Source: an uncultured Clostridia bacterium
Lineage (GTDB): Bacteria; Bacillota; Clostridia; TANB77; CAG-508
NCBI GenBank assembly: GCA_934141555.1
Contig: CAKPCK010000007.1
Span: forward strand, 19,385 to 83,384
Direction of reading: 5' to 3'
DNA length: 64,000 bases
The stretch's first letter is position 1; every line of letters starts with the position of its first letter. Made by a program: the position numbers and the translations under genes. Of this stretch, positions 34,864-44,398 are shown one piece after another. The notes below the pieces were generated by a model. It was not told the DNA's origin. It worked only from the letters and a program-made list of their open reading frames with translations, and searched no databases.

Positions 34864-35991
34864 ATGAAAGCGATAGATAATAAAGAATTAATAATAGCTT
34901 TAGAAGAATTAGAAAAAGAAAAAGGAATCAAAAAGGAGGAACTTTTAGAATCAATAAGAACAGCATTAATCACAGCATATAAAAGAAATTTTGATGCATT
35001 AGAAAATGTTGATGTAAAAATGGATGAACAAACAGGAGCAACACATGTATATGCAATAAAAGAAGTAATGGAAAGAGCAAATGATGATGCATTAGAAATA
35101 AGTTTAGAAGATGCAAGAAAAATTAATAAAGAACTAAACTTAGGAGATAGTGTAGAAGTTGAAATTGTTCCAAGAGACTTTGGAAGAATTGCAGCCCAAA
35201 CAGCAAAACAAGTAATAATCCAAAAACTAAGAGAAACAGAAAGAAACATGATATTTAATGAATATAATGAAAGAAAAGGAGAAATAGTAACAGGATTAGT
35301 ACAAAAAGCTGATAATCATATTGTAGTATTAGATTTAGGAAGACTAGAAGGAATAATGTTATCAAAAGATCAAATACCAACAGAACATTATAAAGTAAAT
35401 GACAAAATAAAAGCATATGTTGTAGATGTAGAAAGAGGAGAAAAAGGAGCACCACAAGCAATTGTATCAAGAACACATCCAGACTTTGTAAGAAAATTAT
35501 TAGAATTTGAAATACCAGAAATATATGAAGGATTAATTGAAATAAAGAGTGTCGCAAGAGATCCAGGACAAAGATGTAAAGTTGCAGTATATTCACAAAA
35601 TGAGAATATAGATCCAGTAGGATCATGTGTTGGTCAAAAAGGAATACGTATACAAAATGTAATAAATGAATTAAATGGTGAAAAAATAGATGTTATAGAA
35701 TGGAGTCCAGAGCCAAGTACATTTTTAGCATCAGCATTATTACCTGCTCAAATAATGGCAGTAGATATAAAAGAAGAAGAAAAGTTTGCACAAGTAATAG
35801 TTCAAGATGATCAATTATCATTAGCAATAGGAAAAGCTGGTCAAAATGTAAGACTTGCAGCAAAATTAACTGGTTGGAAAATAGATATAAAAACAGAAAC
35901 ACAATTTAGAGAATTACTTGCTCAAAAAGCAGAAGAACCAGAAAAAGAAGAAAATGAATCAGAAGAAGTTCAAGAAAATGTAGAAGAATAA
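34864..35991 (+). CDS. nusA: transcription factor NusA
   Basis: A 375-aa transcription elongation/termination factor binding RNA polymerase and RNA. The N-terminal domain (1-125) has KGIKKEELLESIRTALITAYKR. The S1 domain (about 130-200) includes GEIVTGLVQKADNHIVVLDLG. KH1/KH2 domains carry DPVGSCVGQKGIRIQNVINEL and LAIGKAGQNVRLAAKLTGW. It ends with an acidic tail (KEENESEEVQENVEE). As in other Firmicutes, the C-terminal AR repeats of E. coli NusA are absent. SD AAAGGAT precedes the ATG. Confidence 0.96.
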   Translation: MKAIDNKELIIALEELEKEKGIKKEELLESIRTALITAYKRNFDALENVDVKMDEQTGATHVYAIKEVMERANDDALEISLEDARKINKELNLGDSVEVEIVPRDFGRIAAQTAKQVIIQKLRETERNMIFNEYNERKGEIVTGLVQKADNHIVVLDLGRLEGIMLSKDQIPTEHYKVNDKIKAYVVDVERGEKGAPQAIVSRTHPDFVRKLLEFEIPEIYEGLIEIKSVARDPGQRCKVAVYSQNENIDPVGSCVGQKGIRIQNVINELNGEKIDVIEWSPEPSTFLASALLPAQIMAVDIKEEEKFAQVIVQDDQLSLAIGKAGQNVRLAAKLTGWKIDIKTETQFRELLAQKAEEPEKEENESEEVQENVEE

Positions 35992-36009
35992 AATCTTAGG
36001 AGGATTAAA

Positions 36010-36291
36010 TTGACAAATTTACCACAAAGAAGCTGTGTTATATGTAGAGCACAGAAAAATAAAAATGAGTTATTAAGAATAGTTAAAAATAAAGATAATA
36101 TAGTAAAAGTAGATGAAAGAGGAAAAGTATCTGGAAGAGGAGCTTATATTTGCTATAATTTAGATTGTTTAGAAAAAGCAAAGAAGAGTAAGAAGATTGA
36201 AAAAAGTTTAGAAATACCAATAAGCGAAGAAATATATTCTCAAATCGAAAATATTATAAAAAAACAAAGTGGGGGTGATGTTATTGGGTAA
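36010..36291 (+). CDS. ylxR: YlxR (RNA-binding protein, DUF448)
   Basis: A 93-aa small protein, encoded as usual between nusA and infB. It starts at TTG 36010 after TTAGGAGGA. The motif RSCVICRAQKNKNELLRIV and the GRGAYIC (RGRGAYVC in the family) are diagnostic. YlxR proteins have been implicated in RNA binding and, in Clostridia, in regulation of RNase P or of transcription; the exact role here is open. Its end overlaps the start of infB. Confidence 0.94.
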   Translation: MTNLPQRSCVICRAQKNKNELLRIVKNKDNIVKVDERGKVSGRGAYICYNLDCLEKAKKSKKIEKSLEIPISEEIYSQIENIIKKQSGGDVIG

Positions 36292-39200
36292 GATAAAACT
36301 TTATGACATAGCTAAAGAATTTGATATGTCTAGTAAAGATATATTAGCAATAGCTATGAAATTAAATATAAATGCAAAAAGTCATTTAAGCTCAGTAAGT
36401 GATGAAGATGCAGAAAAAATTAGAAAAGAAGCCAAAAATGCGAATAAACAACCAAAAACAAGTAGTGTAAAAAAAGATAATAAAAAAGTAGCAGATAACA
36501 AGGGAGCTACACCAGTAATAATAAGAAGAGAAGTAATTGTTGAAGATACAACAAAGAAATCAGCTATACCAGAGAAAAAAGAAGATAAAAAATCAAATAA
36601 TGTTGGATTTGTAGAAAGAAAAAATAAAGATTTTAATATTGTTTATAGAAATAAACCTTCAAAACCAATGACATTTGATGAACTATTTGGAAAGAAAAAG
36701 GAAGATAAGAAAGAAGAGAAAAAAGTAGAAGAACAACCAAAGGTTCAAGAAAAGGTTGAAGAAAATTTGAAAATAGAAGAAAAAAAGGATGCTGAAATGA
36801 AAGTAGAAACAGAAATGAAAAATGCAAAACAAGAGCAAATTAAAAAGCCAGAAATTATTGAAGAAAAAGTAGAAAACAAAGTTGAAAGTAAAGAAGAAGT
36901 GAAAAAAGATAATAGAAACTTTTCAAGTAATTCTTATAATAATAGAGAACAAGGAAATAAAAATCAAGGAAATAGAGACTTCAATAATAGAAATCAATAT
37001 AATAGTGATAATAGAAATAATGATAGATTTGCCAATAAAAATAGATTCAATAATAATGATAGAAATCAAGACAGAAATAATAGAAACTTTGATAGAAATG
37101 GAAATAGACCATTTGAGAGAAATAATAACAATAGTCAAAGACCACAGTATGACAAAAATAATAATGGTCAAAGATTTGGAAACAGAAATAATAATCAAAA
37201 TAATGGAAACAGATTTGACAATAGAAATCATCAAGGAAATAACAAATTTGATAATAATAGCAGATTTGGAAATAATGGTAATAGAAGACCAATGGATGAA
37301 AGAAGTATCGAGAAAAACATTAAAGATATTATGGCTGTTGAAACAATTGAAAAAGAGCCAGCTAGAGAATACAATAAAGCAATAGACAAACAAAAAGAAA
37401 ATAATAGATTTAATGAAGTAAAAACAAATAAAAAATCAAGCAAATCTAGAAAAAATGGTCAAGATGGTGAAATTAATGAACATAAATTAAAAGGCTTAAA
37501 AAGAGCAGATAGTCTATCAAATATGTTCGAAGAATCTGATGGTGGAATGTTAGATTATTATGATTTAACAACACAAAGAGGCAAAAAAGGAAAGAAAAAA
37601 CAACCAAAAGAATTAGAAGGAAGAAATAAACAAAAAATATTTAAACTAGAAGAAATCACTATTCCAGAAAATATAACAGTAAAAGATTTTGCAGCAGAAT
37701 TAAAGAAAACAACAGCAGAAGTTATCAAAAAATTGCTTGGATATGGAGTAATGGCTACAATAAACAATGAAATAGATTTTGATACAGCATCATTAATAGC
37801 AGATGAATTTGGCGTAAAAGTAAATAAGAAGGAAACTATAACAGAAGAAGATATCTTATTTGATGAGTCTGAAGATAAAGAAGAAGACTTAGTAACACGT
37901 CCACCAGTAGTTGTTGTAATGGGACACGTAGATCATGGAAAAACATCATTATTAGATGCAGTTAAGAAAACAAATGTTATAGAAGGAGAAGCTGGAGGAA
38001 TTACACAACATATAGGTGCATATAAAGTAAAAGTAAATGATAGAGAAATAACATTTTTAGATACACCAGGACATGAAGCATTTACAGCAATGAGAGCAAG
38101 AGGTGCACAAATAACAGATATAGCAATATTAGTAGTTGCAGCAAATGATGGTGTAATGCCACAAACAGTAGAAGCTATAAATCATGCTAAATCTGCTGGA
38201 ATTCCAATAATTGTAGCAATAAATAAAATAGATTTACCAGATGCTAATATTGATAGAGTAAAACAAGAATTAATGGCATATGAATTAGTACCAGAAGAAT
38301 GGGGTGGAGATACAATATATGTTCCAATCTCAGCAAAAAATCATACAAACATTGATCAATTATTAGAAATGGTATTGTTAGAAGCAGATGTATTAGACTT
38401 AAAAGCAAATCCAAACAAACAAGCAAAAGGTGTTGTAATAGAAGCAAGACTTGATAAGAATAAAGGTGCAATTGCTTCAATGCTTGTACAAAGAGGAACA
38501 CTTGATGTTGGAGATACAATTGTTGTAGGATCTTCAATTGGTAGAATAAGAAGTATGACAGATGAAAAAGGCAAAAAAGTAAAAAAAGCCGGACCATCTA
38601 CACCAGTTGAAATAATGGGATTAACAGAAGTTCCACAAGCTGGAGATACATTCTATGAAGTAAAAGACGAGAAAACAGCAAAACATTTAATTGAAAAGAG
38701 AAAACGTCAAGAAAGAGAAAATGCAATAAATGCTGGAACAAAAGTAACATTAGATAATTTATTTAGCCAAATGGAAGAAGGAAATTTAAAAGTATTAAAC
38801 TTAATAGTTAAAGCAGATGTTCAAGGATCTGTTGAAGCAATAAAACAATCTATGGAAAAATTATCAAATGAAGAAGTAAGAGTAAAAGTTATCCATGCAG
38901 CAGCAGGAGCCGTTACTGAAACAGATGTTACACTTGCAAAAGTATCTAATGCAATAATAATAGCATTTAATGTAAGACCAATGCCAACAGCAAAAGATAT
39001 GGCAGAGAAAGAAGAAGTTGAAATAAAACAATATTCTATAATATATCAAGCAATAGATGATGTTCAAGCAGCAATGAAAGGAATGTTAGCACCAAAATAT
39101 CAAGAAAAAGTTATAGGAAATGCTGAAATAAGACAAACATTTAAAATTTCAAATGTTGGTACAATTGGTGGAGCATATGTATTAGATGGAAAACTTGAAA

Positions 39201-39394
39201 GAAATGCAGGAGTAAGAGTATTAAGAGATAATGTTGTTATACATGAAGGAAAGCTTGCTTCACTTAAGAGATTTAAAGATGATGCAAAAGAAGTTTCTAA
39301 AGGATTTGAATGTGGTATTCAAATTGAGAAATTTAATGATATTAAAGAGGGAGACATTCTTGAAGCATACATTTTAGAAGAGATAAAAAGATAG
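36284..39394 (+). CDS. infB: translation initiation factor IF-2
   Basis: GTPase delivering fMet-tRNA to the 30S subunit; about 1036 aa. The start TTG 36284 is preferred (SD GGGGGTGAT, family N-terminus GKIKLYDIAKEFDMSSKDIL). After the IF2N domain come a Lys/Glu-rich linker and an extreme Asn/Arg/Gly/Phe-rich low-complexity region (about 210-340, repeated NNRN, NRF, NDR words). Then a second IF2N domain (NITVKDFAAELKKT), G domain with GHVDHGKTSLLDAV, DTPGHEAF and NKIDL, and domains II-IV ending in FNDIKEGDILEAYILEEI. It overlaps ylxR by 8 bases. Catalytic parts are fully conserved. Confidence 0.96.
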   Translation: MGKIKLYDIAKEFDMSSKDILAIAMKLNINAKSHLSSVSDEDAEKIRKEAKNANKQPKTSSVKKDNKKVADNKGATPVIIRREVIVEDTTKKSAIPEKKEDKKSNNVGFVERKNKDFNIVYRNKPSKPMTFDELFGKKKEDKKEEKKVEEQPKVQEKVEENLKIEEKKDAEMKVETEMKNAKQEQIKKPEIIEEKVENKVESKEEVKKDNRNFSSNSYNNREQGNKNQGNRDFNNRNQYNSDNRNNDRFANKNRFNNNDRNQDRNNRNFDRNGNRPFERNNNNSQRPQYDKNNNGQRFGNRNNNQNNGNRFDNRNHQGNNKFDNNSRFGNNGNRRPMDERSIEKNIKDIMAVETIEKEPAREYNKAIDKQKENNRFNEVKTNKKSSKSRKNGQDGEINEHKLKGLKRADSLSNMFEESDGGMLDYYDLTTQRGKKGKKKQPKELEGRNKQKIFKLEEITIPENITVKDFAAELKKTTAEVIKKLLGYGVMATINNEIDFDTASLIADEFGVKVNKKETITEEDILFDESEDKEEDLVTRPPVVVVMGHVDHGKTSLLDAVKKTNVIEGEAGGITQHIGAYKVKVNDREITFLDTPGHEAFTAMRARGAQITDIAILVVAANDGVMPQTVEAINHAKSAGIPIIVAINKIDLPDANIDRVKQELMAYELVPEEWGGDTIYVPISAKNHTNIDQLLEMVLLEADVLDLKANPNKQAKGVVIEARLDKNKGAIASMLVQRGTLDVGDTIVVGSSIGRIRSMTDEKGKKVKKAGPSTPVEIMGLTEVPQAGDTFYEVKDEKTAKHLIEKRKRQERENAINAGTKVTLDNLFSQMEEGNLKVLNLIVKADVQGSVEAIKQSMEKLSNEEVRVKVIHAAAGAVTETDVTLAKVSNAIIIAFNVRPMPTAKDMAEKEEVEIKQYSIIYQAIDDVQAAMKGMLAPKYQEKVIGNAEIRQTFKISNVGTIGGAYVLDGKLERNAGVRVLRDNVVIHEGKLASLKRFKDDAKEVSKGFECGIQIEKFNDIKEGDILEAYILEEIKR

Positions 39395-39432
39395 GATTTA
39401 AAAGTTAATATAACTTTTGAAAGGAGAGCAAA

Positions 39433-39789
39433 ATGCCAAAGAATAATAATAGACAAGGAAGAATTGACGAAGAATTTAGAAAAGAATTAAGTCAATTAAT
39501 AAGCTTTGAACTAAAAGAACCTAGTGTTACAGGAATGGTTAGTGTAACAAAAGTTAAAGTAACACCAGATTTAAAATATGCTAAAGTTTCTGTAAGTATT
39601 TTAAATTCAAAAAATGTAAAAGAAACACTTGCAGGATTAAAAAAATCATCAGGATTTTTAAGATCAGAACTTGCAAAAAGAATTAATTTAAGAAATACTC
39701 CAGAATTAGTGTTTGAATTAGATGAATCACTAGAATATGGAGCAAGAATTGATAAGATTATAAATGATTTGAAAAAAGATAATAAATAG
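39433..39789 (+). CDS. rbfA: ribosome-binding factor A
   Basis: A 118-aa 30S maturation factor. Motifs: RIDEEFRKELSQLISFEL, VTGMVSVTKVKVTPDLKYAKVSVSI, GLKKSSGFLRSELAKRINLRNTPELVFELDESLEYGARIDKII (given in parts: FLRSELAKRINLR, PELVFELDES, GARIDKII). KH-fold protein of normal length. SD AAAGGAGAG precedes the ATG. Followed by a structured repeat rather than directly by nrnA. Confidence 0.95.
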   Translation: MPKNNNRQGRIDEEFRKELSQLISFELKEPSVTGMVSVTKVKVTPDLKYAKVSVSILNSKNVKETLAGLKKSSGFLRSELAKRINLRNTPELVFELDESLEYGARIDKIINDLKKDNK

Positions 39790-39800
39790 GGTTTGAAAAT

Positions 39801-39959
39801 AATTACAATTTTGGCTGTGTTAAATTTCATTTAAAACGCGGTTACATACACCACGTATGCGCCCTTGCCTTTTAAATAAAATTTTCAGTTAACACATACT
39901 GAGGCTGTAACAAGCAAGCTTTAACAGCCTCAGTGCTCGCCAAAATTTAATTCTTTCCA
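39801..39959 (+). repeat. structured intergenic repeat, copy 1 (with extra hairpin)
   Basis: It begins AATTACAATTTTGGCTGTG and ends GCCAAAATTTAATTCTTTCC, so the ends are imperfect inverted repeats. The inner ATTTCATTTAAAACGCGGTTACATACACCACGTATGCGCC forms a nested hairpin (shown as TTTCATTTAAAACGC and CTTTTAAATAAAA arms). This copy has an additional stem CTGAGGCTGT (39899-39908) / ACAGCCTCAG (39924-39933). A second copy lies at 59124-59233. Confidence 0.8.
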
Positions 39960-39971
39960 AACTTTATAGTG

Positions 39972-39977
39972 TATAAT
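39972..39977 (+). promoter_or_regulatory. possible -10 element for nrnA
   Basis: TATAAT 20 bases before the nrnA ATG. No good -35 at 17 bases, where it would fall in the end of the repeat. Confidence 0.3.
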
Positions 39978-39996
39978 CATAAAAGGAGAAAAGAAA

Positions 39997-40953
39997 ATGA
40001 CTCTAGACAACATATTAGAAGAAATAAAAAAAGCAGAAACAATAGTAGTATTATGTCATGAATCACCAGATGGAGATGCTGTAGCCAGCTCTCTATCTGT
40101 AATGCATGCAGTAGCAAAATTAGGAAGAGAAGCAGATGTTATAATACCAGAATATTCAAAAGTATTTGATTTTTTACCAGGAGCAGATAAAATATTACAA
40201 AAAGGAAGAACAAATAAATATGACTTAGCAATATCTGTGGATTGTTCAGATTTAAAAAGACTTGTTGGAGGAAAAGAATATTTCGAAACAGCAAAAAGAA
40301 CAATAGAAATAGACCATCATTCTGTAAATTCAATGTTTGCAGACTTTAACTATGTAGATCCTGTAGCACCAGCTTGTTGTCAAGTATTAATAGGAATGTT
40401 TGAATATTTTGGAATAGATATAGACAAAGAACTAGGAACATGTTTATTAACAGGAATTATTACAGATACAGGTGGATTTCAATATTCATCAGTTACATCA
40501 GACACATTTGAATTTGCAGCACAACTTTTAAGAAAAGGTGTAAATATTTCAAAAATCTGTCAAGAAGTATTAAGAACTAAAACAAAAGCTCATTGCCAAC
40601 TTGAAAAATTAATATATGAAAGATTAGAATTTATTGAAAATGGAAAAGTTGCAATTACATATTTAACTTTAAAGGATTATGCAGAATATAGTAATGATAT
40701 GGGTGATGACGAAGGTTTAGTAGAATCAATTAGAGATATTGAAGGTGTAGAAGTAGCAGTTTTGTTAAAAGAAAAAGAAAATGGTGGATTTAAAATATCT
40801 ATGCGTTCAAAAGATAATGTAAATGTATCAGATATTTGTTTATTACTTGGAGGTGGAGGACACCCAAGAGCTGCTGGATGTTTTGTAACAGGAGATGTAT
40901 CACAAGCCAAAACAAAAGTAATAAATACAATAAAACAACAAATAAATAAATAA
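39997..40953 (+). CDS. nrnA: DHH-family nanoRNase / pAp phosphatase NrnA
   Basis: Manganese-dependent phosphodiesterase degrading 2-5 nt RNAs and removing the 3' phosphate of pAp; 318 aa. DHH domain: VVLCHESPDGDAVASSL (metal Asp), SVDCSDLKRL, EIDHHSVNSMFADFNY (DHH), and TGIITDTGGFQYSSV. DHHA1 domain: VAVLLKEKENGGFKISMRS and LGGGGHPRAAGC, the substrate-binding GGGH. SD AAAGGAGAA precedes the ATG. It precedes truB by 13 bases, the standard order. Confidence 0.95.
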   Translation: MTLDNILEEIKKAETIVVLCHESPDGDAVASSLSVMHAVAKLGREADVIIPEYSKVFDFLPGADKILQKGRTNKYDLAISVDCSDLKRLVGGKEYFETAKRTIEIDHHSVNSMFADFNYVDPVAPACCQVLIGMFEYFGIDIDKELGTCLLTGIITDTGGFQYSSVTSDTFEFAAQLLRKGVNISKICQEVLRTKTKAHCQLEKLIYERLEFIENGKVAITYLTLKDYAEYSNDMGDDEGLVESIRDIEGVEVAVLLKEKENGGFKISMRSKDNVNVSDICLLLGGGGHPRAAGCFVTGDVSQAKTKVINTIKQQINK

Positions 40954-40966
40954 TGAGGAAAAAGTA

Positions 40967-41818
40967 GTGGATGGAATAGTAATAATAAATAAGCCAAAAC
41001 AACAAACATCTCATGATATAGTAAGAAAAGCAAAAAAAATATTGAATGAAAAGGTAGGACATACAGGAACATTAGACCCTAATGCAACTGGTGTTTTACC
41101 ACTTTTAATAGGTAGAGGAACAGAACTTTCAAAATATTTAATAAATCATGATAAAACATATGAAGCTATTTTACAATTGGGAGAAAAAAGAGATACTGGA
41201 GATGTAGAAGGGAAAATTACAGAACAAAAAGATGTAACAGAAAAATCTTTAAATACAGAAAATATAAATTCTGTATTTAAAACATTAATTGGGAAGCAAG
41301 AACAAATTCCTCCAATTTATTCTGCATTAAAAGTAAATGGAAAAAAACTATATGAATATGCTAGAAATGGTGAAAATGTAAAAATAGAGCCTAGACAAAT
41401 AGAAATATATTCATTAGAATTATTAAATGTAGATAATATAAATAAAACAATACACTTTAAAGTAGAATGTTCAAAAGGAACATATATAAGGACATTATGT
41501 GAAGAAATAGCTGAGAGATTAGGAACAGTAGGATATATGAAAGAACTTAATAGGATTCGTGTTGGAGATTTTTATATAGAAAATTCTATAACAATAGAAC
41601 AACTAGAACAATCACAATATCAAATAATCACAATAGAGCAATTTTTTAAAGATGAAGAATTTATAAATTTAACAGAAAAAGGATTGAAATTATTTTTAAA
41701 TGGTGTACAATTAACATATCATTTAGCAGATGGAATATATAGAATTTATCAGGATGATAAATTTATTGGAATCGGAACAATAAAAAATGAATTATTAAAA
41801 AGAGACATAATTATTTAA
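40967..41818 (+). CDS. truB: tRNA pseudouridine-55 synthase TruB
   Basis: Makes pseudouridine 55 in the T loop of tRNAs; 283 aa. Starts at GTG 40967 (SD TGAGGAAAA), reading VDGIVIINKPKQQTSHDIV. Catalytic block VGHTGTLDPNATGVLPLLIG carries the nucleophile Asp; further motifs are KTYEAILQLGEKRDTGDVEG, QIPPIYSALKVNGKKLYEYAR and CSKGTYIRTLCEEIAERLG. The C-terminal PUA-like part is short. In Bacillus ribC/ribF follows; here metG does. Confidence 0.95.
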   Translation: MDGIVIINKPKQQTSHDIVRKAKKILNEKVGHTGTLDPNATGVLPLLIGRGTELSKYLINHDKTYEAILQLGEKRDTGDVEGKITEQKDVTEKSLNTENINSVFKTLIGKQEQIPPIYSALKVNGKKLYEYARNGENVKIEPRQIEIYSLELLNVDNINKTIHFKVECSKGTYIRTLCEEIAERLGTVGYMKELNRIRVGDFYIENSITIEQLEQSQYQIITIEQFFKDEEFINLTEKGLKLFLNGVQLTYHLADGIYRIYQDDKFIGIGTIKNELLKRDIII

Positions 41819-41835
41819 GAATGGGGGACGCAATA

Positions 41836-43395
41836 ATGAAAGAAAAATTTTATTTAACAACACCAATATATTACCCAAGTGGAAAGTTTCATATAGGAAC
41901 AGCATATACAGAAGTATTAGCAGATACAATAAAAAGATATAAACAATTAAGAGGTTATGATGTATTTATGCTAACAGGAACAGATGAACATGGTCAAAAG
42001 ATTCAAACAGTTGCTGAAAAAGCTGGAAAAACACCACAAGAACATGTTGATGAAATGGCACAAATGGCAAAAGATTTATGGCAAAAAATGGATATAAAAT
42101 ATGATTATTTTATAAGAACAACAGAAGAACGCCATGTAAAAGCAGTACAAAAAATATTTGAATATTTTTTAGAAAAAGGTGATATTTATAAAGGTGAATA
42201 TGAAGGTTGGTATTGTATGCCTTGTGAAACATATTTTACAAAAACACAATTAGTTGATGGAAAATGTCCAGATTGTGGTAGAGAAGTAAAATTATTAAAA
42301 GAAGAAGCATATTTCTTTAATATGAAAAAATATGCAGACAAACTTTTAAAATTCTATGATGAAAATCCAGATTTTGTTGAACCAGCATATAGAAAAACAG
42401 AAATGATAAACAATTTCATAAAACCAGGATTAGAAGATTTATGTGTAACAAGAACATCATTTAATTGGGGAATACAAGTTCCAAATGATCCAAAACATGT
42501 AATATATGTATGGCTAGATGCATTAACAAACTATTTAACAGCCTTAGGATATATGCAAGATGATGACACATTATTTAAAAAATATTGGCCAGCAGATGTT
42601 CAAATTGTTGGAAAAGATATTGCAAGATTTCATTTAATATATTGGCCAATTTTCTTAATGGCATTAGATTTACCAATTCCAAAGAAATTTGTTGTTCACA
42701 ACTGGATTATGATGAAAGATGGTAAAATGTCAAAATCAAAAGGAAATACAGTATATCCAGAAAAATTAATAGATAGATATGGATTAGATGCAACAAGATA
42801 TTATATATTAAAAATAGTACCTATTTCGCAAGATGGTGTATATACTCCAGAAGATTTTGTAGAAAGGTATAATTCAGAATTATGTAATGACTTGGGAAAC
42901 TTAGTAAATAGAACAGTATCAATGGTAAATAAATATTTTGAAGGTAATATACCAGAATATGTTGGAACATTAAATGAAGTTGATAAAGAATTTGAAGAAT
43001 TTACAACTAATAAGTTAAAGGATGTAGAAGAATTGATTGAAAAATATCAAATGTCAAATGCTTTACAAGAATTATGGACAATAATATCAAGAACAAATAA
43101 ATATATTGATGAAACTCGTCCATGGGAATTAGCTAAAAATGAAGAAACAGATAAATTAAAATCAAGTATGTATCATTTAATAGAAAATATAAGAAAAATT
43201 GCAATATCTTTATTACCATTTATGGAAAACACATCAAAAGATATATTAAGACAAATAGGTATGCCAGAAGATTTAAGAACATGGAATAGTTTATATGAAT
43301 ATGATAAATTACATGGAATAAAAGTCATTGAAAAAGGTGAACCTATATTCATGAGAAAAAATGTTGAAGAAGAACTAGAATATTTAAGAAATTAG
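41836..43395 (+). CDS. metG: methionyl-tRNA synthetase
   Basis: Charges tRNA-Met; 519 aa. Class I signatures: YYPSGKFHIGTAYTEVLADT (HIGH as HIGT) and KMSKSKGN (KMSKS). A single zinc knuckle reads CMPCETYF...CPDCGRE. The anticodon-binding helical domain includes ALQELWTIISRTNKYIDETRPWELAK. The C-terminal dimerisation/tRNA-binding domain found in B. subtilis MetG (about 660 aa) is absent. ATG 41836 follows GGGGGACG; 41821 is an in-frame alternative. Probably co-transcribed with truB (2 bases between truB stop and the alternative ATG). Confidence 0.95.
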   Translation: MKEKFYLTTPIYYPSGKFHIGTAYTEVLADTIKRYKQLRGYDVFMLTGTDEHGQKIQTVAEKAGKTPQEHVDEMAQMAKDLWQKMDIKYDYFIRTTEERHVKAVQKIFEYFLEKGDIYKGEYEGWYCMPCETYFTKTQLVDGKCPDCGREVKLLKEEAYFFNMKKYADKLLKFYDENPDFVEPAYRKTEMINNFIKPGLEDLCVTRTSFNWGIQVPNDPKHVIYVWLDALTNYLTALGYMQDDDTLFKKYWPADVQIVGKDIARFHLIYWPIFLMALDLPIPKKFVVHNWIMMKDGKMSKSKGNTVYPEKLIDRYGLDATRYYILKIVPISQDGVYTPEDFVERYNSELCNDLGNLVNRTVSMVNKYFEGNIPEYVGTLNEVDKEFEEFTTNKLKDVEELIEKYQMSNALQELWTIISRTNKYIDETRPWELAKNEETDKLKSSMYHLIENIRKIAISLLPFMENTSKDILRQIGMPEDLRTWNSLYEYDKLHGIKVIEKGEPIFMRKNVEEELEYLRN

Positions 43396-43454
43396 AAGCT
43401 GAATGGAGGTTTAGCACATAATTAAGACCTCTAAATTCAATAAAAGGTGGAGTA

Positions 43455-44363
43455 ATGGATTTGATATCAATAAGAAGAACATATAATAATAGGAGAAACT
43501 TAATTTTTATAGTTTGTATTTTACTAATATGTGTTACATTAATAATTACAACAATAGAAGTTGTAAATAATAGACGCGCTAAAAAACTATATTTATCTTA
43601 TTTGGAACAAGTTCAAAATGCTGAAAATGAAGCAAAAGAACAGGAAAGAATAGCAGAAGAACAAAAAGCAAAGGAAGAGGAAGAAAGAAGAAAAAAATCA
43701 CCTCAACTTACAGAAGAAGGAAAAACTAATATGGCAAATATATATAAATCAGATACAAAAAGAGTTTTTTTGACATTTGATGATGGTCCATCTTCAAATG
43801 TAACACCAATGGTGTTAGATACTCTAAAAGCTGAGAATATAAAAGCCACATTCTTTTTGCTTGGAAGTAGAGTAGAACTTAATCCAGAAATGGTAAAAAG
43901 AGAATTTGATGAAGGGCATTATTTAGCAAGTCATGGATATTCACATGTTTATTCACAAATATATGCCTCTCCTCAAAGTGTTTTAGATGAATATAATAAT
44001 TGTATAACAGCAATTAGAAATGCAATTGGAATGCCAGATTATAATCCTCATTTATTTAGATTTCCTGGTGGATATTGGGGAGGAAAGTATGCAAGCATAA
44101 AAACAGAGGCATTAACATTGCTTAATGAAAATAATATAGCACATATTGATTGGAATGCTTTAACTTCTGATGCGGCAGGGGCCAAAACTACAGAAGAATT
44201 CATAGCAGAATTAGATAAAACAGTTCCAAAACATAATAGTGTTGTTGTTCTTATGCATGATGCTGGTGGAAAAAAGGCTACAGCAGAAGCATTACCTACT
44301 ATAATTTCTTATTTTAGAAATCGAGGATTTGAATTTGATAATTTTTATAGTATAATAAAATAA
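43455..44363 (+). CDS. membrane-anchored polysaccharide deacetylase
   Basis: A 302-aa NodB-type (CE4) deacetylase, likely acting on peptidoglycan or another surface glycan outside the cell. An N-terminal membrane anchor (about 15-36) is followed by a charged coiled coil (45-80). The NodB domain has FLTFDDGPSSN (catalytic and metal Asp), ATFFLLG, SHGYSH (metal His pair), FRFPGGYWG, HIDWNALTSDAAG and VVLMHDAG (catalytic His). All five CE4 motifs are present, so the enzyme should be active. SD AAAGGTGG precedes the ATG. It is a single gene ended by a terminator shared with the Crp/Fnr gene. Confidence 0.92.
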   Translation: MDLISIRRTYNNRRNLIFIVCILLICVTLIITTIEVVNNRRAKKLYLSYLEQVQNAENEAKEQERIAEEQKAKEEEERRKKSPQLTEEGKTNMANIYKSDTKRVFLTFDDGPSSNVTPMVLDTLKAENIKATFFLLGSRVELNPEMVKREFDEGHYLASHGYSHVYSQIYASPQSVLDEYNNCITAIRNAIGMPDYNPHLFRFPGGYWGGKYASIKTEALTLLNENNIAHIDWNALTSDAAGAKTTEEFIAELDKTVPKHNSVVVLMHDAGGKKATAEALPTIISYFRNRGFEFDNFYSIIK

Positions 44364-44398
44364 AATGGAAGGAGCTTTGGGCACCTTCCGTTTTAATA
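44364..44398. terminator. bidirectional terminator, deacetylase / Crp-Fnr gene
   Basis: AAAATGGAAGGAG / CACCTTCCGTTTT with A-run and T-run on opposite sides. Confidence 0.8.

Noticed and set aside
36905..37300. Repeated NNRN words as a CRISPR-like or minisatellite array
   Set aside because: There are no regular repeats and spacers at the DNA level; it is in-frame low-complexity coding sequence of infB.
37005..37385. 126-aa Ile/Glu/Met frame inside infB, and antisense frames there
   Set aside because: Out-of-frame reading of the Asn/Arg-rich repeats; no SD.
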